Positions 44,939-54,078 of a stretch of 64,000 bases of DNA are shown piece after piece (positions within the stretch are counted from its first letter, which is position 1; each line of letters begins with the position of its first letter). This DNA is from an uncultured Caulobacterales bacterium. Its GTDB lineage: Bacteria > Pseudomonadota > Alphaproteobacteria > Caulobacterales > Maricaulaceae. The DNA lies in the NCBI GenBank assembly GCA_938003545.1, contig CALKXY010000013.1, forward strand, positions 30,248 through 94,247, read 5' to 3'. Under the pieces are notes generated by a model that saw only the letters and a list, made by a program, of their open reading frames with translations, ran no database searches and was not told the origin of the DNA. The translations under genes were made by a program, and so were the position numbers.

Positions 44939-46102
44939 TTAATTTTCGGCGAGCTTGGCTTCTTTTCGCAAAGTGCTTGCGCGTTTCTTCTCGCTATCGC
45001 TTTTTAATTGCCCGCAGGCCGCGAAGATATCTTGTCCACGCGTTTTACGAATGGGGCTGGCATAGCCAGCGGCATTGACCATGTCGGAGAAAGATTTGAT
45101 CGTTTCCATGTCTGAACACACATAGTCTGAACCGGGCCAAGGGTTGAACGGAATGAGGTTCACTTTGCAGGGAATACCGCGCAGTAATTTGATAAGTTGT
45201 TTGGCGTGCCAAGGTTGGTCGTTGACACCTTTTAGCATTACATATTCAAATGTGATCCGGCGCGAGTTGGAAAGGCCCGGATAATCGCGGCAGGCTTGCA
45301 TTAGCTCTTTCAGCGGATATTTCTTATTGATGGGCATGATTTGACTGCGCAATTCATCATTCGCAGCATGTAGAGAGATCGCAAGCTGAGCGCCAGTACG
45401 AGCCCCCATTGGGCCAATTTCTGGTACCACGCCAGATGTGGAGACCGTGATACGGCGACGGCCAATGCCGAGGCCCTCGGGGTCGCAAATCGTATCCAGC
45501 GAGTCCCCGACCATATCTGTATTATAGAGCGGCTCTCCCATACCCATGAAGACGATATTGGTGAGTTTGCGGTTTTCTTGTGTTGTGGGCCATTCGCCCA
45601 GATCGTCGCGGGCAATAATAACTTGCAGGACGATTTCGCGGGCTGTTAGATTGCGGACCAATCGCTGTGTGCCTGTGTGGCAAAATGTGCACGTTAATGT
45701 GCACCCGACTTGGCTGGACACGCAAAGCGCGCCTGTTTTTGAAACGTCGGGGATGAAAACACTCTCGACCTCTACGCCTGGCGACATGCGGATGAGGTAT
45801 TTGCGTGTTCCGTCAACGGAGATCAGACGCTCAACGATTTCCGGACGGTCAAGTGTGAAAGCCGCTTCTAGCTTCACGCGTAGAGGCTTGGCGATATTTG
45901 TCATTTGATCAAAAGATGTGACGCCGTAATTGTAGATCCAATGAAAGATTTGTTTCGTTCGCATGCGAACTTTTTTTGGTTCAATACCGATACGCAATAA
46001 TTCTTCTGAAATATCGTCACGGCCCATACCCACGAGATGCACTTTTGTACTCGTAGGCGCAGCAATGATTGGCGCATTATCGATGAGGGTCGTTGTGGAC
46101 AT
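44939..46102 (-). CDS. rlmN: Dual-specificity rRNA/tRNA adenine-C2 methyltransferase RlmN
   Basis: A radical-SAM enzyme that methylates A2503 of 23S rRNA and A37 of some tRNAs. Its 4Fe-4S motif is [14 protein letters not shown] (CxxxCxxC), followed by [10 protein letters not shown], and the second catalytic cysteine is in [12 protein letters not shown] near the C-terminus. The 387-residue length is normal. It is divergent from xseA, with 73 bp between starts. Confidence 0.96.
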   Translation of the reverse strand: MSTTTLIDNAPIIAAPTSTKVHLVGMGRDDISEELLRIGIEPKKVRMRTKQIFHWIYNYGVTSFDQMTNIAKPLRVKLEAAFTLDRPEIVERLISVDGTRKYLIRMSPGVEVESVFIPDVSKTGALCVSSQVGCTLTCTFCHTGTQRLVRNLTAREIVLQVIIARDDLGEWPTTQENRKLTNIVFMGMGEPLYNTDMVGDSLDTICDPEGLGIGRRRITVSTSGVVPEIGPMGARTGAQLAISLHAANDELRSQIMPINKKYPLKELMQACRDYPGLSNSRRITFEYVMLKGVNDQPWHAKQLIKLLRGIPCKVNLIPFNPWPGSDYVCSDMETIKSFSDMVNAAGYASPIRKTRGQDIFAACGQLKSDSEKKRASTLRKEAKLAEN

Positions 46103-46175
46103 GGCGGGCCTCTATCATGTGCATGCCCAAGCGCAAAGCGGTGACTTCATAGCGCGAATCCGCTACGACTTTCTT

Positions 46176-47582
46176 ATGACAACCAACACACCCGAATTTA
46201 CAGTCAGCGAACTCGCCAACTCGCTCAAACGCACGGTTGAAGAGACCTATGGTCATGTGCGTGTGCGCGGGGAGTTAGGGCGGACGACGATTGCGAAATC
46301 GGGTCATTGCTATTTGGATATCAAAGATGACCGCGCGGTGATCAATTCCATCATTTGGAAAGGTGTTATGAACCGCCTCTCCATGCGGCCCGAAGAGGGC
46401 ATGGAGGTGATTTGCGAGGGCAAGCTCTCGACCTATCCAGGGCGGTCTAATTATCAGCTCATCATTGAGAAAATGGAACTGGCGGGCGCAGGTGCGCTTA
46501 TGGCTCTGTTTGAGAAACGTAAGAAAATGCTGGCGGCAGAAGGTTTATTTGACGAAGGACGAAAGGTTGAATTACCTTTTTTGCCTAAGACAATCGGCGT
46601 TGTTACATCGCCAACTGGGTCTGTCATTCGTGATATTTTGCACCGGATTACAGATCGGTTCCCCAGCCATGTCCTCGTTTGGCCCGTGCTTGTGCAGGGC
46701 GACAAAGCGGCGGAACAGATTGCAGGCGCAATTAATGGGTTCAACCATGCCGAGGGATTTCCACGTCCAGATGTGTTGATCGTCGCGCGCGGTGGTGGAT
46801 CAATGGAAGACCTCTGGTGTTTTAATGAGGAAATCGTGGCCCGCGCGGCGGCAAATTCCAAAATCCCGCTGATTTCTGCCGTGGGGCATGAAACGGATTG
46901 GACGTTGATTGATTTCGTCGCGGATTACCGCGCGCCCACACCGACAGGGGCCGCCGAAGTCGCTGTGCCTGTACGTGCGGATTATGTTGAAACCGTTGAA
47001 GATTATGGTCTGCGGTTATTGCGGGCGCTGCGTCGTTCGACGTCTGAACGCGCGACGACTTTGCGCGCCGCGCGCCTGCCGCGGATTGACGCAGTGCTGG
47101 CCCCCGCGCGGCAAAGACTAGATAGTGCGCGGGCAACGCTGCCGCCGATTTCGCGCCTATTGGAGCCTAAGCAAAACCGCCTGACCCGCCAAGGCCAAGC
47201 TCTGCAGTCCGCTATGCGCTTTACGAAACAACGACAGTCAACGGACCTAACACGCCAATCTGAAACGCTCACAAGATATGCTCGAACGGCTGAATCTGCG
47301 TTGAAACGACAGATTGAAACGCAATCCCGCCGCCTTGACCGGGCAGGGAAGCTGCTCGACGCCTATTCATATCAAGGCGTCTTGGATCGAGGTTACGCGA
47401 TGGTGCGGGATGCGGACGGCAAAGTCGTGCGGACGAAATCTGCGGTAATATCAGGGCAGGGCGTGAGCCTCACTTTTGCGGATGGCGAAGTTGGTGCGGT
47501 GATTTCAGGTAAATCTGCACCGAAACCCAAGCGCAAATCTGCAACGCAGCCTTCTGATAAAAAACAGGCGAACCTGTTTTAA
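46176..47582 (+). CDS. xseA: Exodeoxyribonuclease VII large subunit
   Basis: The ORF runs from 45963, but its first 71 residues overlap rlmN and are spurious; ATG 46176 gives MTTNTPEFTVSELANSLKRTVEETYGHVRVRGEL, the family N-terminal OB-fold. The catalytic core contains VVTSPTGSVIRDILHRI, RGGGSMEDLWCFNEEIVARA and ISAVGHETDWTLIDFVADYRAPTPTGAAE. A coiled-coil and C-terminal SYQGVLDRGYAMV segment follow. It degrades single-stranded DNA with the small subunit XseB, which is not encoded here. Confidence 0.95.
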   Translation: MTTNTPEFTVSELANSLKRTVEETYGHVRVRGELGRTTIAKSGHCYLDIKDDRAVINSIIWKGVMNRLSMRPEEGMEVICEGKLSTYPGRSNYQLIIEKMELAGAGALMALFEKRKKMLAAEGLFDEGRKVELPFLPKTIGVVTSPTGSVIRDILHRITDRFPSHVLVWPVLVQGDKAAEQIAGAINGFNHAEGFPRPDVLIVARGGGSMEDLWCFNEEIVARAAANSKIPLISAVGHETDWTLIDFVADYRAPTPTGAAEVAVPVRADYVETVEDYGLRLLRALRRSTSERATTLRAARLPRIDAVLAPARQRLDSARATLPPISRLLEPKQNRLTRQGQALQSAMRFTKQRQSTDLTRQSETLTRYARTAESALKRQIETQSRRLDRAGKLLDAYSYQGVLDRGYAMVRDADGKVVRTKSAVISGQGVSLTFADGEVGAVISGKSAPKPKRKSATQPSDKKQANLF

Positions 47583-47611
47583 TCCTGCGCCTTTCAGCCT
47601 AAGTGAAGTGC

Positions 47612-47824
47612 ATGACAGGTTTCTTTAAAAATCAGGGCGAGGCTAAAATCCATTTTGGCGCGTCAGACTTCACAATCATGGAAACAGGCAGCTATGTCCT
47701 GTGCTCCGTCACAGGCGAGAAAATCCTGCTCGAAATGCTCCGTTATTGGAATGCCGACAGGCAAGAAGCGTATAAAGACGCCGCCGCGAGCCTAGAAGGT
47801 TTCAAACGCGCAGGCGCGATTTAA
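47612..47824 (+). CDS. DUF2093 domain protein
   Basis: A 70-residue protein matching DUF2093: AKIHFGASDFTIMETGSYVLCSVTGEKILLEMLRYWNADRQEAY. The family is restricted mainly to alphaproteobacteria, usually next to xseA and lpxK as here; function is unknown. ATG 47612 is preferred to GTG 47603. Its stop is one base from the GTG start of the M23 gene. Confidence 0.88.
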   Translation: MTGFFKNQGEAKIHFGASDFTIMETGSYVLCSVTGEKILLEMLRYWNADRQEAYKDAAASLEGFKRAGAI

Positions 47825-47825
47825 C

Positions 47826-49205
47826 GTGCGCTGGCTGTTCGCCATACTCGCGATTGGTTTGACGGCTTGTTCTGCTGAACCTGAAGCTGAGGCACAGATT
47901 CCTTGTCTGCAGGGTTTTGAGACTGGGCCCATTGTTGTAAATAATAAGACGTTTGCAGCAAAAGAGAATGCGATAAAAAGAAGACAAGAACTCTTCTCCA
48001 ACGCTTTTGCCGAAGCTCTTGCAAAACTTCGTACTAATCCAAACGAGACGAATATCAGAGAGGCAAGAAACCTGCTTCAACAAGCTGATTGTGAGAACTT
48101 TCCAGAAAGCCAAATGGTAAATCGGCAAGCCTTGCGCAGTCTGTTAAGAGGTGACGAAGCAAAATCTACTGTGAACTTGGCGCAGATCAACTCTGTCGAA
48201 GGACTTCTGGCTGAAATTCGTAAAAATGCTGATCGAGTGTCCGAAGCGAATAAAAGCCGCGAGACAGATCATGAATGGCGCGGAGCTACTGAAAATGATA
48301 CCGAAATTTCTAAATACAGAAGAATATTGAGTGAAATAGATAACCTCGAGCTTTTTTTATCTGGTGACCTTAATGGTAATCAGAGAGAGACATTAATCGC
48401 GGAAAGAAACGCATTGTTAGCTGAGGCTCTCTCTATCAGAGAAACATCTCTCACCTGCCACGGCATCGCCAAACAAGGCGGTCTTGTTGTCTGCCAAACG
48501 GTCCCCAACGCTAAAGTCGACGTTGGCCGTTCCGAAAACGATACTTACACGCAAACCGCTGATGCAAATGGTATTGTCATCGTCGGTTTTGATCGCGATG
48601 AACCTGCTGCGTTTGTTCGCGTTGGCGATGAGCGCATCGATTTCGACATTACACCCCGCGAATATGACACCTCTCGCATTGATGGACTGCCGAAGAAATT
48701 CGTCAGCGAATATACGGCGGAACAGCTCAAACAAATCCGTGCGGCGAGTGCGCTCAAGAAAGTGGGTTTTGCGTCCAAGGTTGACGAGATTGGGTTTAAA
48801 GATGGGTTTATCTATCCCGTCACGACCCACACCAAGACGACGAATTTCGGTGCGCAGCGTATTCTCAATGGTGACCCGAAAAGCCCGCATTTCGGTGTCG
48901 ACCTCGCCGCGCCGACAGGCACGCCCATCCTTGCGCCCGCTGATGGCATCGTTAGCCTCGCCAGCGAAGAGATGTATTTCGAAGGCTCCCTGATCATGAT
49001 CGATCACGGACAGGGCCTGATTTCATATTACCTGCATAATCAAGATGTGATGGTCGAAGAAGGTCAGCGCGTTGCCCAAGGCGAGCAGATCGGAACCGTT
49101 GGGTCCCGAGGTCGTTCGACAGGACCGCATTTGTGCTGGCGTCTCAAATGGCGCGGAAGAAACCTCGATCCAGAATTACTGACGGAGTGGCCGCAACGTG
49201 GTTAA
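47826..49205 (+). CDS. M23 family peptidase-like lipoprotein with coiled-coil insertion
   Basis: A 459-residue protein with a lipobox (AIGLTA-C, Cys15). Residues ~25-205 are helical, charged and coiled-coil-like; ~205-300 is a small beta-rich domain; ~310-455 is an M23 domain with HFGVDLAAPTGTPI (His and Asp zinc ligands) and HGQGLISYYLHNQ. The usual third zinc ligand in GPHLHW/F is changed: GPHLCWRL has Cys. It may still bind zinc or be a regulatory LytM protein. DNA for residues ~25-200 is clearly more A-rich and uses AGA codons, unlike the flanks. Confidence 0.85.
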   Translation: MRWLFAILAIGLTACSAEPEAEAQIPCLQGFETGPIVVNNKTFAAKENAIKRRQELFSNAFAEALAKLRTNPNETNIREARNLLQQADCENFPESQMVNRQALRSLLRGDEAKSTVNLAQINSVEGLLAEIRKNADRVSEANKSRETDHEWRGATENDTEISKYRRILSEIDNLELFLSGDLNGNQRETLIAERNALLAEALSIRETSLTCHGIAKQGGLVVCQTVPNAKVDVGRSENDTYTQTADANGIVIVGFDRDEPAAFVRVGDERIDFDITPREYDTSRIDGLPKKFVSEYTAEQLKQIRAASALKKVGFASKVDEIGFKDGFIYPVTTHTKTTNFGAQRILNGDPKSPHFGVDLAAPTGTPILAPADGIVSLASEEMYFEGSLIMIDHGQGLISYYLHNQDVMVEEGQRVAQGEQIGTVGSRGRSTGPHLCWRLKWRGRNLDPELLTEWPQRG

Positions 49206-49521
49206 ACAACCCGACGATTGTCAAACTATGGTCGAGGTCCGCGAAGGCGTAGATGCGCTGGACCGCGAACTCGTGCGCCTGCTCGTGACACGTCAAGGCT
49301 ATATGCATGCTGCCGCGCGCATTAAACCAAACCGCGCCGCTGTATATGATTCAGACCGTATCGAAGATGTTGTCGCAAAAGTCTTGATTGAAGCGAAAGG
49401 CAAAGGCCTCTCGCCCGACATCGCAGAACCAGTATGGCGAAAGTTGATCGAACGCTGTATCGCGCATGAATTTGGCGTTTATGATGAGACGCGCTCTGAG
49501 GATGCTCAGAAAACCGCCTAA
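49198..49521 (+). CDS. Chorismate mutase (AroQ type)
   Basis: A 107-residue all-helical AroQ-type protein: VREGVDALDRELVRLLVTRQGYMHAAARIKP, DSDRIEDVVAKVLIEAKGKGLSPDIAEPVWRKLIERCIAHE. Arg, Lys and Glu at the expected positions support conversion of chorismate to prephenate; isochorismate-pyruvate lyase activity (PchB-like) is a lesser possibility. It starts with GTG and overlaps the M23 gene by 8 bp; its 3' end overlaps convergent lpxL by 4 bp. Confidence 0.88.
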   Translation: MVKQPDDCQTMVEVREGVDALDRELVRLLVTRQGYMHAAARIKPNRAAVYDSDRIEDVVAKVLIEAKGKGLSPDIAEPVWRKLIERCIAHEFGVYDETRSEDAQKTA

Positions 49522-50408
49522 TTCTTAGGTTTCCGGTAGAGCGCCTTCGGCCAGCGGCGATGGACCCAAAACCATTGGGCAGGATTTTCGCGAATACGGG
49601 CTTCGATGAATGCGTTGACCTGCGTCACGCCAGATAAAACGTCTGCGTCCCGTTCTCCTGTTTTTTGCAGGGTAATCGGAGGATGAAATGTCACCACGAA
49701 CTTTGATCTATTCCGTGTTACCGACATCGGTAAAAGGGGACGACCTGTTTTCAACGCCAACCTCACGGCCCCTTGTGCGGTCATGGCAGGTTCGCCGAAA
49801 AACGGAACTTCGACACCTGTATTGAATTTTTGATCATTCAGAAGCGCGACACTTTCGCCGTTCTTCAAGGCTTCAAATAATTCTCGTCCGCCCGCATGGC
49901 TGGATTTTTTGACAAGGTATTTCGTCCCATAGGCTTCGCGTTGTTTGCGTACGCGCGCGTCGATCAGAGGGTTGTTGATCTTGCGATAGGTGATGCGAAC
50001 GTTGTGGTTTGATTGGGTCAAAACCGTCGCCATGATTTCCCAATTGGCAAAGTGCCCTGTCACAATAATGGCGGGTTGATTGGCTTCAAATATATCTAGG
50101 CCAATGATCTCGACACGGCTGTTGGGGGTAAAAGGCTTTAGGCGATCTGTGAGAGGGAACTCGGTGAGTGTACGTCCTAAATTATCCCATTGTGCCCGCA
50201 TGAGGGATTTGATTTCAGTGTCCGATTTGTCGGGGAAAGCTGTTCGTAAACCGGTTTCGGCGATCTGTTTTTTGGATGTCAGTGGCCCTAAGCCTCTGAC
50301 TAAAAATGCACCTAAGCCTGACACAAATCCAAAGGGTAAACAGCGCATTGCGCCCGTCATGACATCATAGGCGAAAGCCTCTACGCGATCTTGAAAACTT
50401 GGCGTCAT
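49518..50408 (-). CDS. lpxL: Lipid A late acyltransferase (LpxL/HtrB-like)
   Basis: A 296-residue inner-membrane enzyme that adds a secondary acyl chain to Kdo-lipid A. The HX4E catalytic motif is TGHFANWEIM; VALLNDQKFNTGVEVPFFG and the C-terminal NPAQWFWVHRRWP are family hallmarks. It overlaps lpxK by 4 bp (ATGA), the last gene of the DUF374-waaA-lpxK-lpxL operon. Chain-length specificity cannot be read from sequence. Confidence 0.92.
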   Translation of the reverse strand: MTPSFQDRVEAFAYDVMTGAMRCLPFGFVSGLGAFLVRGLGPLTSKKQIAETGLRTAFPDKSDTEIKSLMRAQWDNLGRTLTEFPLTDRLKPFTPNSRVEIIGLDIFEANQPAIIVTGHFANWEIMATVLTQSNHNVRITYRKINNPLIDARVRKQREAYGTKYLVKKSSHAGGRELFEALKNGESVALLNDQKFNTGVEVPFFGEPAMTAQGAVRLALKTGRPLLPMSVTRNRSKFVVTFHPPITLQKTGERDADVLSGVTQVNAFIEARIRENPAQWFWVHRRWPKALYRKPKN

Positions 50409-51400
50409 TTGGCGGCTTCGATGATAGGGTGCAGTAGGCGGCGCAGGGTGAGCTCGTCTTCGAATACGACGGACACAGGCCAGATTTGCACGCCCTTCCG
50501 ATAGCCTTTGGGAAGGCGGACATAATCTTTTTCTGTCGTAATTAGTCCTGCGTCCATTTCCGATGCGAGTAAGAATAAGCTCTCAATATCTGAATCCTTA
50601 TATTTGTAGTGATCTGCAAAGCCTTCCGTCTCGATGACATTCGCGCCTGCACGTTTCAGGCTATCGAAAAATTTGGCAGGGCGGCCAATCCCAGCAAAGG
50701 CATAAAGCGGACCTTTCGGGGCAGGCAGTCGCGGGGCCAAATAGGCGGGAATGGTAATGATGCCCCCGAGTTGTGTACGCAAGATTTCAGAGATTTCATA
50801 TTCTGGCGTTGGTTTCATCAAGATGACCGCATCCGTGCGGTTGAGCGCGGCGTCCAAATCCTCTCGCAAGGGACCTGCGGGGAAAACGCACCCATTTCCA
50901 AAACCAACTTCGGCATCAACAACGAGCAAAGATAATGTTTTAACGAGCGACGGGTTCTGATGTCCGTCGTCCATGATGATAACTTTTGCGCCATTCACAA
51001 CGGCGGTGCGCGCGCCTTCATCGCGTCCAGCCGCGACCCAGACAGGGCCATATCGGCGCAGGAGTATAGGTTCGTCGCCAACATCGGCGGCAGTGTGGTC
51101 AGGTTCAACTGCTGTAGGGCCTTTCTCGCGTCCGCCATAACCGCGCGAGAGGCCATGCGCTTGCACATTCATACGCCGCATGGATTGCAGGAGATAAGAC
51201 ACCACAGGCGTCTTTCCCGTTCCGCCCATCGTCGCATTGCCAACGCAAATGACGGGAACACCCGGGTCTAAGGCTTCCGTTGTTTCCAACCGCCGTGCGG
51301 CGGCCTTGGCATAAAGCCAACCGAATGGACGCAAGACAGTTCGTAGAGCCGTCTTGGCTTCTGGGCCGGATGTGTGGTTCCAAAAATCGGGCGCTTTCAT
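50405..51400 (-). CDS. lpxK: Tetraacyldisaccharide 4'-kinase
   Basis: Phosphorylates the 4' position of the lipid A precursor. The P-loop is VGNATMGGTGKTPVVSYLL, with GYGGREKGP, DVGDEPILLRRYGPVWVAAGRDEGA and IIMDDGHQNPSL matching LpxK; the 331-residue length is usual. The N-terminal part holds a membrane-associated helix. It overlaps waaA and lpxL by 4 bp each, indicating translational coupling. Confidence 0.96.
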   Translation of the reverse strand: MKAPDFWNHTSGPEAKTALRTVLRPFGWLYAKAAARRLETTEALDPGVPVICVGNATMGGTGKTPVVSYLLQSMRRMNVQAHGLSRGYGGREKGPTAVEPDHTAADVGDEPILLRRYGPVWVAAGRDEGARTAVVNGAKVIIMDDGHQNPSLVKTLSLLVVDAEVGFGNGCVFPAGPLREDLDAALNRTDAVILMKPTPEYEISEILRTQLGGIITIPAYLAPRLPAPKGPLYAFAGIGRPAKFFDSLKRAGANVIETEGFADHYKYKDSDIESLFLLASEMDAGLITTEKDYVRLPKGYRKGVQIWPVSVVFEDELTLRRLLHPIIEAAK

Positions 51401-52653
51401 ATTAACGCTCTTAATTGGGCAACCGTATATTCCAACACACCATTACTCTCTTCGGCGACAAGTTTTGCACGTGCAGCCATTTGCTGTGCGGCCGCGCGGT
51501 CGTTTGTCAAAGCTAGCGCAGTGTCGCCGAGGCTTTTGCCAGAGGTAACGCGCATGGCGGCGTTTGCAGCAAAAAATTGCGCATATATGTCGGTGAAACT
51601 CCCCACATGCGGGCCTGTCAATATTGGCACGCCTGCGCGTGCGGCTTCGAGCGGGTTATGTCCTGTCAGGGTTGAATGCAGTGACCCACCAATAAAGGCG
51701 AGATCCGCTAAATCTAACGCTAACCCCATCTCGCCCAATGTATCCATGAGGTAGATGGATGTGTCTTCGGAGGGCGTTTCACCTTTGGATCGTTGCGCAA
51801 TTTTATGACCTGAACACATCGCGGCAATTTCGTCGCCGCGTTCAGGGTGCCTCGGCATGAGAATGAGGAGCATATCCGCGCGCTTGCTTAGCCCCGTTTC
51901 ATGTGCCGTCAGGATATCGGCCTCTTCTTCGGCATGGGTGCTGGCCGCGAGCCAGATGGATCGCCGTCCTGTCGCCGCCTTCAGACGGTTGGATTCTGTC
52001 TTATCATAACTAAGCGCAGGCGCGGCTGTTTTTAAATTCCCGATCTGGCTAACAACATTCCCGCCTAAAAATGACAGGGCATTATGGGTGAGTGTGTCTG
52101 CGGGCAATATTGTGTCGAAACATGAAAATATCTGCCGTGCAAATTTACGTTTGGCGCGCCAACGGTCAATTGAGGCTTGATTCATCCGTGCATTAATCAG
52201 TGCCATTTTCGCGCCACTCGCCTGTGTTTGTAGCACAAGGTTTGGCCAGATTTCACTCTCGGCCCAAATCGCTAAATCAGGCTGCCAATGGGCGAGAAAA
52301 CGGTCAACAAAACTCGGCCCATCTAACGGAACCATTTGATGCATAGCGCGGGGCGGCAGACGGTCCGCCATAATCTTGGCAGAGGTCAGAGTTCCGCTGG
52401 TCACCAAAACATGTAGCTTTGGGTCATCGCTCAAGAGGCGTTCAATGAGCGGCAGCAACATTGAGGTTTCGCCTACGCTCGCGCCGTGCATCCAAATTAA
52501 CGTGCCGTCTGGGCGTGGGCGAGAGGCAATGCCTTTGCGTTCGCTGATGCGGGCAATGTCTTCCTTACCAGCCTTCAACCGTCTTTTTAGGATATAGCCC
52601 GCGAAGGGTTCCAATCCGCTCATGAGGCGTCGATATGTCCCTGCCCAGCTCAT
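51397..52653 (-). CDS. waaA: 3-deoxy-D-manno-octulosonic acid transferase (Kdo transferase)
   Basis: A GT30-family glycosyltransferase of 418 residues that adds Kdo to lipid IVA. Seen: WMHGASVGETSMLLPLIERL, MVPLDGPSFVDRFLAHWQPDLAIWAESEIWPNL, NARMNQASIDRW, AASTHAEEEADIL, LMPRHPERG and FIGGSLHSTLTGHNPLEAARAGVPILTGPHVGSF. An N-terminal hydrophobic helix anchors it. Whether it adds one or two Kdo cannot be told. It lies in the lipid A operon. Confidence 0.95.
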   Translation of the reverse strand: MSWAGTYRRLMSGLEPFAGYILKRRLKAGKEDIARISERKGIASRPRPDGTLIWMHGASVGETSMLLPLIERLLSDDPKLHVLVTSGTLTSAKIMADRLPPRAMHQMVPLDGPSFVDRFLAHWQPDLAIWAESEIWPNLVLQTQASGAKMALINARMNQASIDRWRAKRKFARQIFSCFDTILPADTLTHNALSFLGGNVVSQIGNLKTAAPALSYDKTESNRLKAATGRRSIWLAASTHAEEEADILTAHETGLSKRADMLLILMPRHPERGDEIAAMCSGHKIAQRSKGETPSEDTSIYLMDTLGEMGLALDLADLAFIGGSLHSTLTGHNPLEAARAGVPILTGPHVGSFTDIYAQFFAANAAMRVTSGKSLGDTALALTNDRAAAQQMAARAKLVAEESNGVLEYTVAQLRALI

Positions 52654-53369
52654 TTGGCTCTCTCAGATGCAGGATCGATAGGGGCATGACCCATGGCCAT
52701 GTCGGCTTCGGCGAGCAGGTCATTCATTTCGGTTTCGATTGAAAGACGAAATTGTTCCAAATCTGTGTCTTCGGTTTCGGATGGAATGTTTACAGGTGTT
52801 CCCCAAAGGATGAGGCCTCTGCCAAAGAGTTTGGGAAGAATAAAGCGATCCCAGCTGTTAAATTGCTTGCGGCGCTGTACTGCGAATGTGCAGGGCATGA
52901 TCGGCGCGCCCGTTGCGCGCGCGAGGCGCAGCGGACCTTCGCCTAAACGTTGCCGCGGACCGCGCGGGCCATCTGGCGTGATTACGACACAGCCGCCGCC
53001 CCGTATAGCAGTTAATGCGCCCGCCGCTGCGGCGTCTCCGCCTTTGGACTTGCCAGCTTTTTTGGCACTGCCGCGTATCGTTTTCAGTCCAAGGGCCTTG
53101 CACGTTGCCGCTACGACTGCACCGTCGCGGGACCTAGAAATCATGACATAGGGGTCTAGCTCATTCGCTTTCCAGGCTGAAGTTAGCATTAAGAATCGCG
53201 AGTGCCATGTCAGCGCGATAACTCCCTCATGTTGACCCAAAATATGCGTGACGCGTTCTGCGTGGCGAATATCCCATTTTGTGGTGCGTTTGATCAAGCG
53301 CATATATTGCGCGACGGACCAGCCGAGGGCGGATTGAATGGCTGGACGCCGCAAAAGACGTTTGAACAC
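52650..53369 (-). CDS. DUF374 lysophospholipid acyltransferase-like protein
   Basis: A 239-residue DUF374 protein: IALTWHSRFLML (HX4-type acyltransferase motif H-S-R-F), MISRSRDGAVVAATCKALGLKTIRGSAKKAG, and VVITPDGPRGPRQRLGEGPLRLARATGAPIMP. Such proteins precede waaA in many alphaproteobacteria and are thought to acylate lipid A or phospholipid; substrate unproven. First gene of the operon, divergent by 29 bp from the phosphatase gene. Confidence 0.9.
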   Translation of the reverse strand: MFKRLLRRPAIQSALGWSVAQYMRLIKRTTKWDIRHAERVTHILGQHEGVIALTWHSRFLMLTSAWKANELDPYVMISRSRDGAVVAATCKALGLKTIRGSAKKAGKSKGGDAAAAGALTAIRGGGCVVITPDGPRGPRQRLGEGPLRLARATGAPIMPCTFAVQRRKQFNSWDRFILPKLFGRGLILWGTPVNIPSETEDTDLEQFRLSIETEMNDLLAEADMAMGHAPIDPASERAK

Positions 53370-53398
53370 GCGCGGCCTCCCTGTTAGCGAACCGTTAT

Positions 53399-54076
53399 AT
53401 GACTGACCTAAGCGATCAACCTCTAGACCTCAACAACCCGCGTGACCGGAAACAGGCGCGGCGTGACCTCGTTTGGGGCGATCACGGCTTTTTACGCACA
53501 CGTTTTCCGAATCGGCATGATTTGGGCGGCGGTATGTATCGCGAGAATCAACCGTCACCTGAACGGATTGCAGTGCTGGCGGACGAAGGGATTAAGACGA
53601 TCCTGAACCTGCGCGGCCCGAGCCCCAAAGGGTTTTACCTGTTGGAATGCGAAGCCTGCGAGACACACAACATCGAATTGATCGACTTTCGCGTCTACTC
53701 CCGTGACGTACATACGGTTGAGAAAATTCGCGGTGCGAGGGACCTATTCGAACGGATCGAATACCCTGCCGTCATGCATTGCAAATCAGGCGCAGACCGC
53801 ACTGGATTTATGGGCGTTCTCTATCGGCACTTTCATATGGGCGACACGATTGCCCAGGCCCTTGCCAGTGAATTGACGCTCAAAAAGCTTCACGTGAAGC
53901 AAGGCAAGACGGGTATGTTGGACTTCTTCTTTGACGATTACCTGAAATACGCCGAGGGTAACGACATTACATTTATGGAGTGGGTCGAAACGGTTTATGA
54001 TCCCGTCGACGTGAAAGCGCGTTTTATGGATCACTGGACGGGTAACCCGATTAGCGAGCTGTTGCGGCGGGAGTAG
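53399..54076 (+). CDS. Dual-specificity/tyrosine phosphatase-like protein
   Basis: A 225-residue cysteine phosphatase. The signature HCKSGADRTG (HCxxGxxRT) is at about residues 128-137, with FMGVLYR after it, and the general-acid loop likely includes IDFRVYSRDVH. Similar genes lie inside alphaproteobacterial LPS clusters; they may act on lipid or protein phosphates. It is divergent from the DUF374-waaA operon and convergent (2 bp apart) with the ABC exporter. Confidence 0.85.
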   Translation: MTDLSDQPLDLNNPRDRKQARRDLVWGDHGFLRTRFPNRHDLGGGMYRENQPSPERIAVLADEGIKTILNLRGPSPKGFYLLECEACETHNIELIDFRVYSRDVHTVEKIRGARDLFERIEYPAVMHCKSGADRTGFMGVLYRHFHMGDTIAQALASELTLKKLHVKQGKTGMLDFFFDDYLKYAEGNDITFMEWVETVYDPVDVKARFMDHWTGNPISELLRRE

Positions 54077-54078
54077 TC

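Noticed and set aside
45963-46175. N-terminal extension of the xseA ORF
   Set aside because: It overlaps the rlmN coding region antisense and does not match the family; the standard XseA start is ATG 46176.
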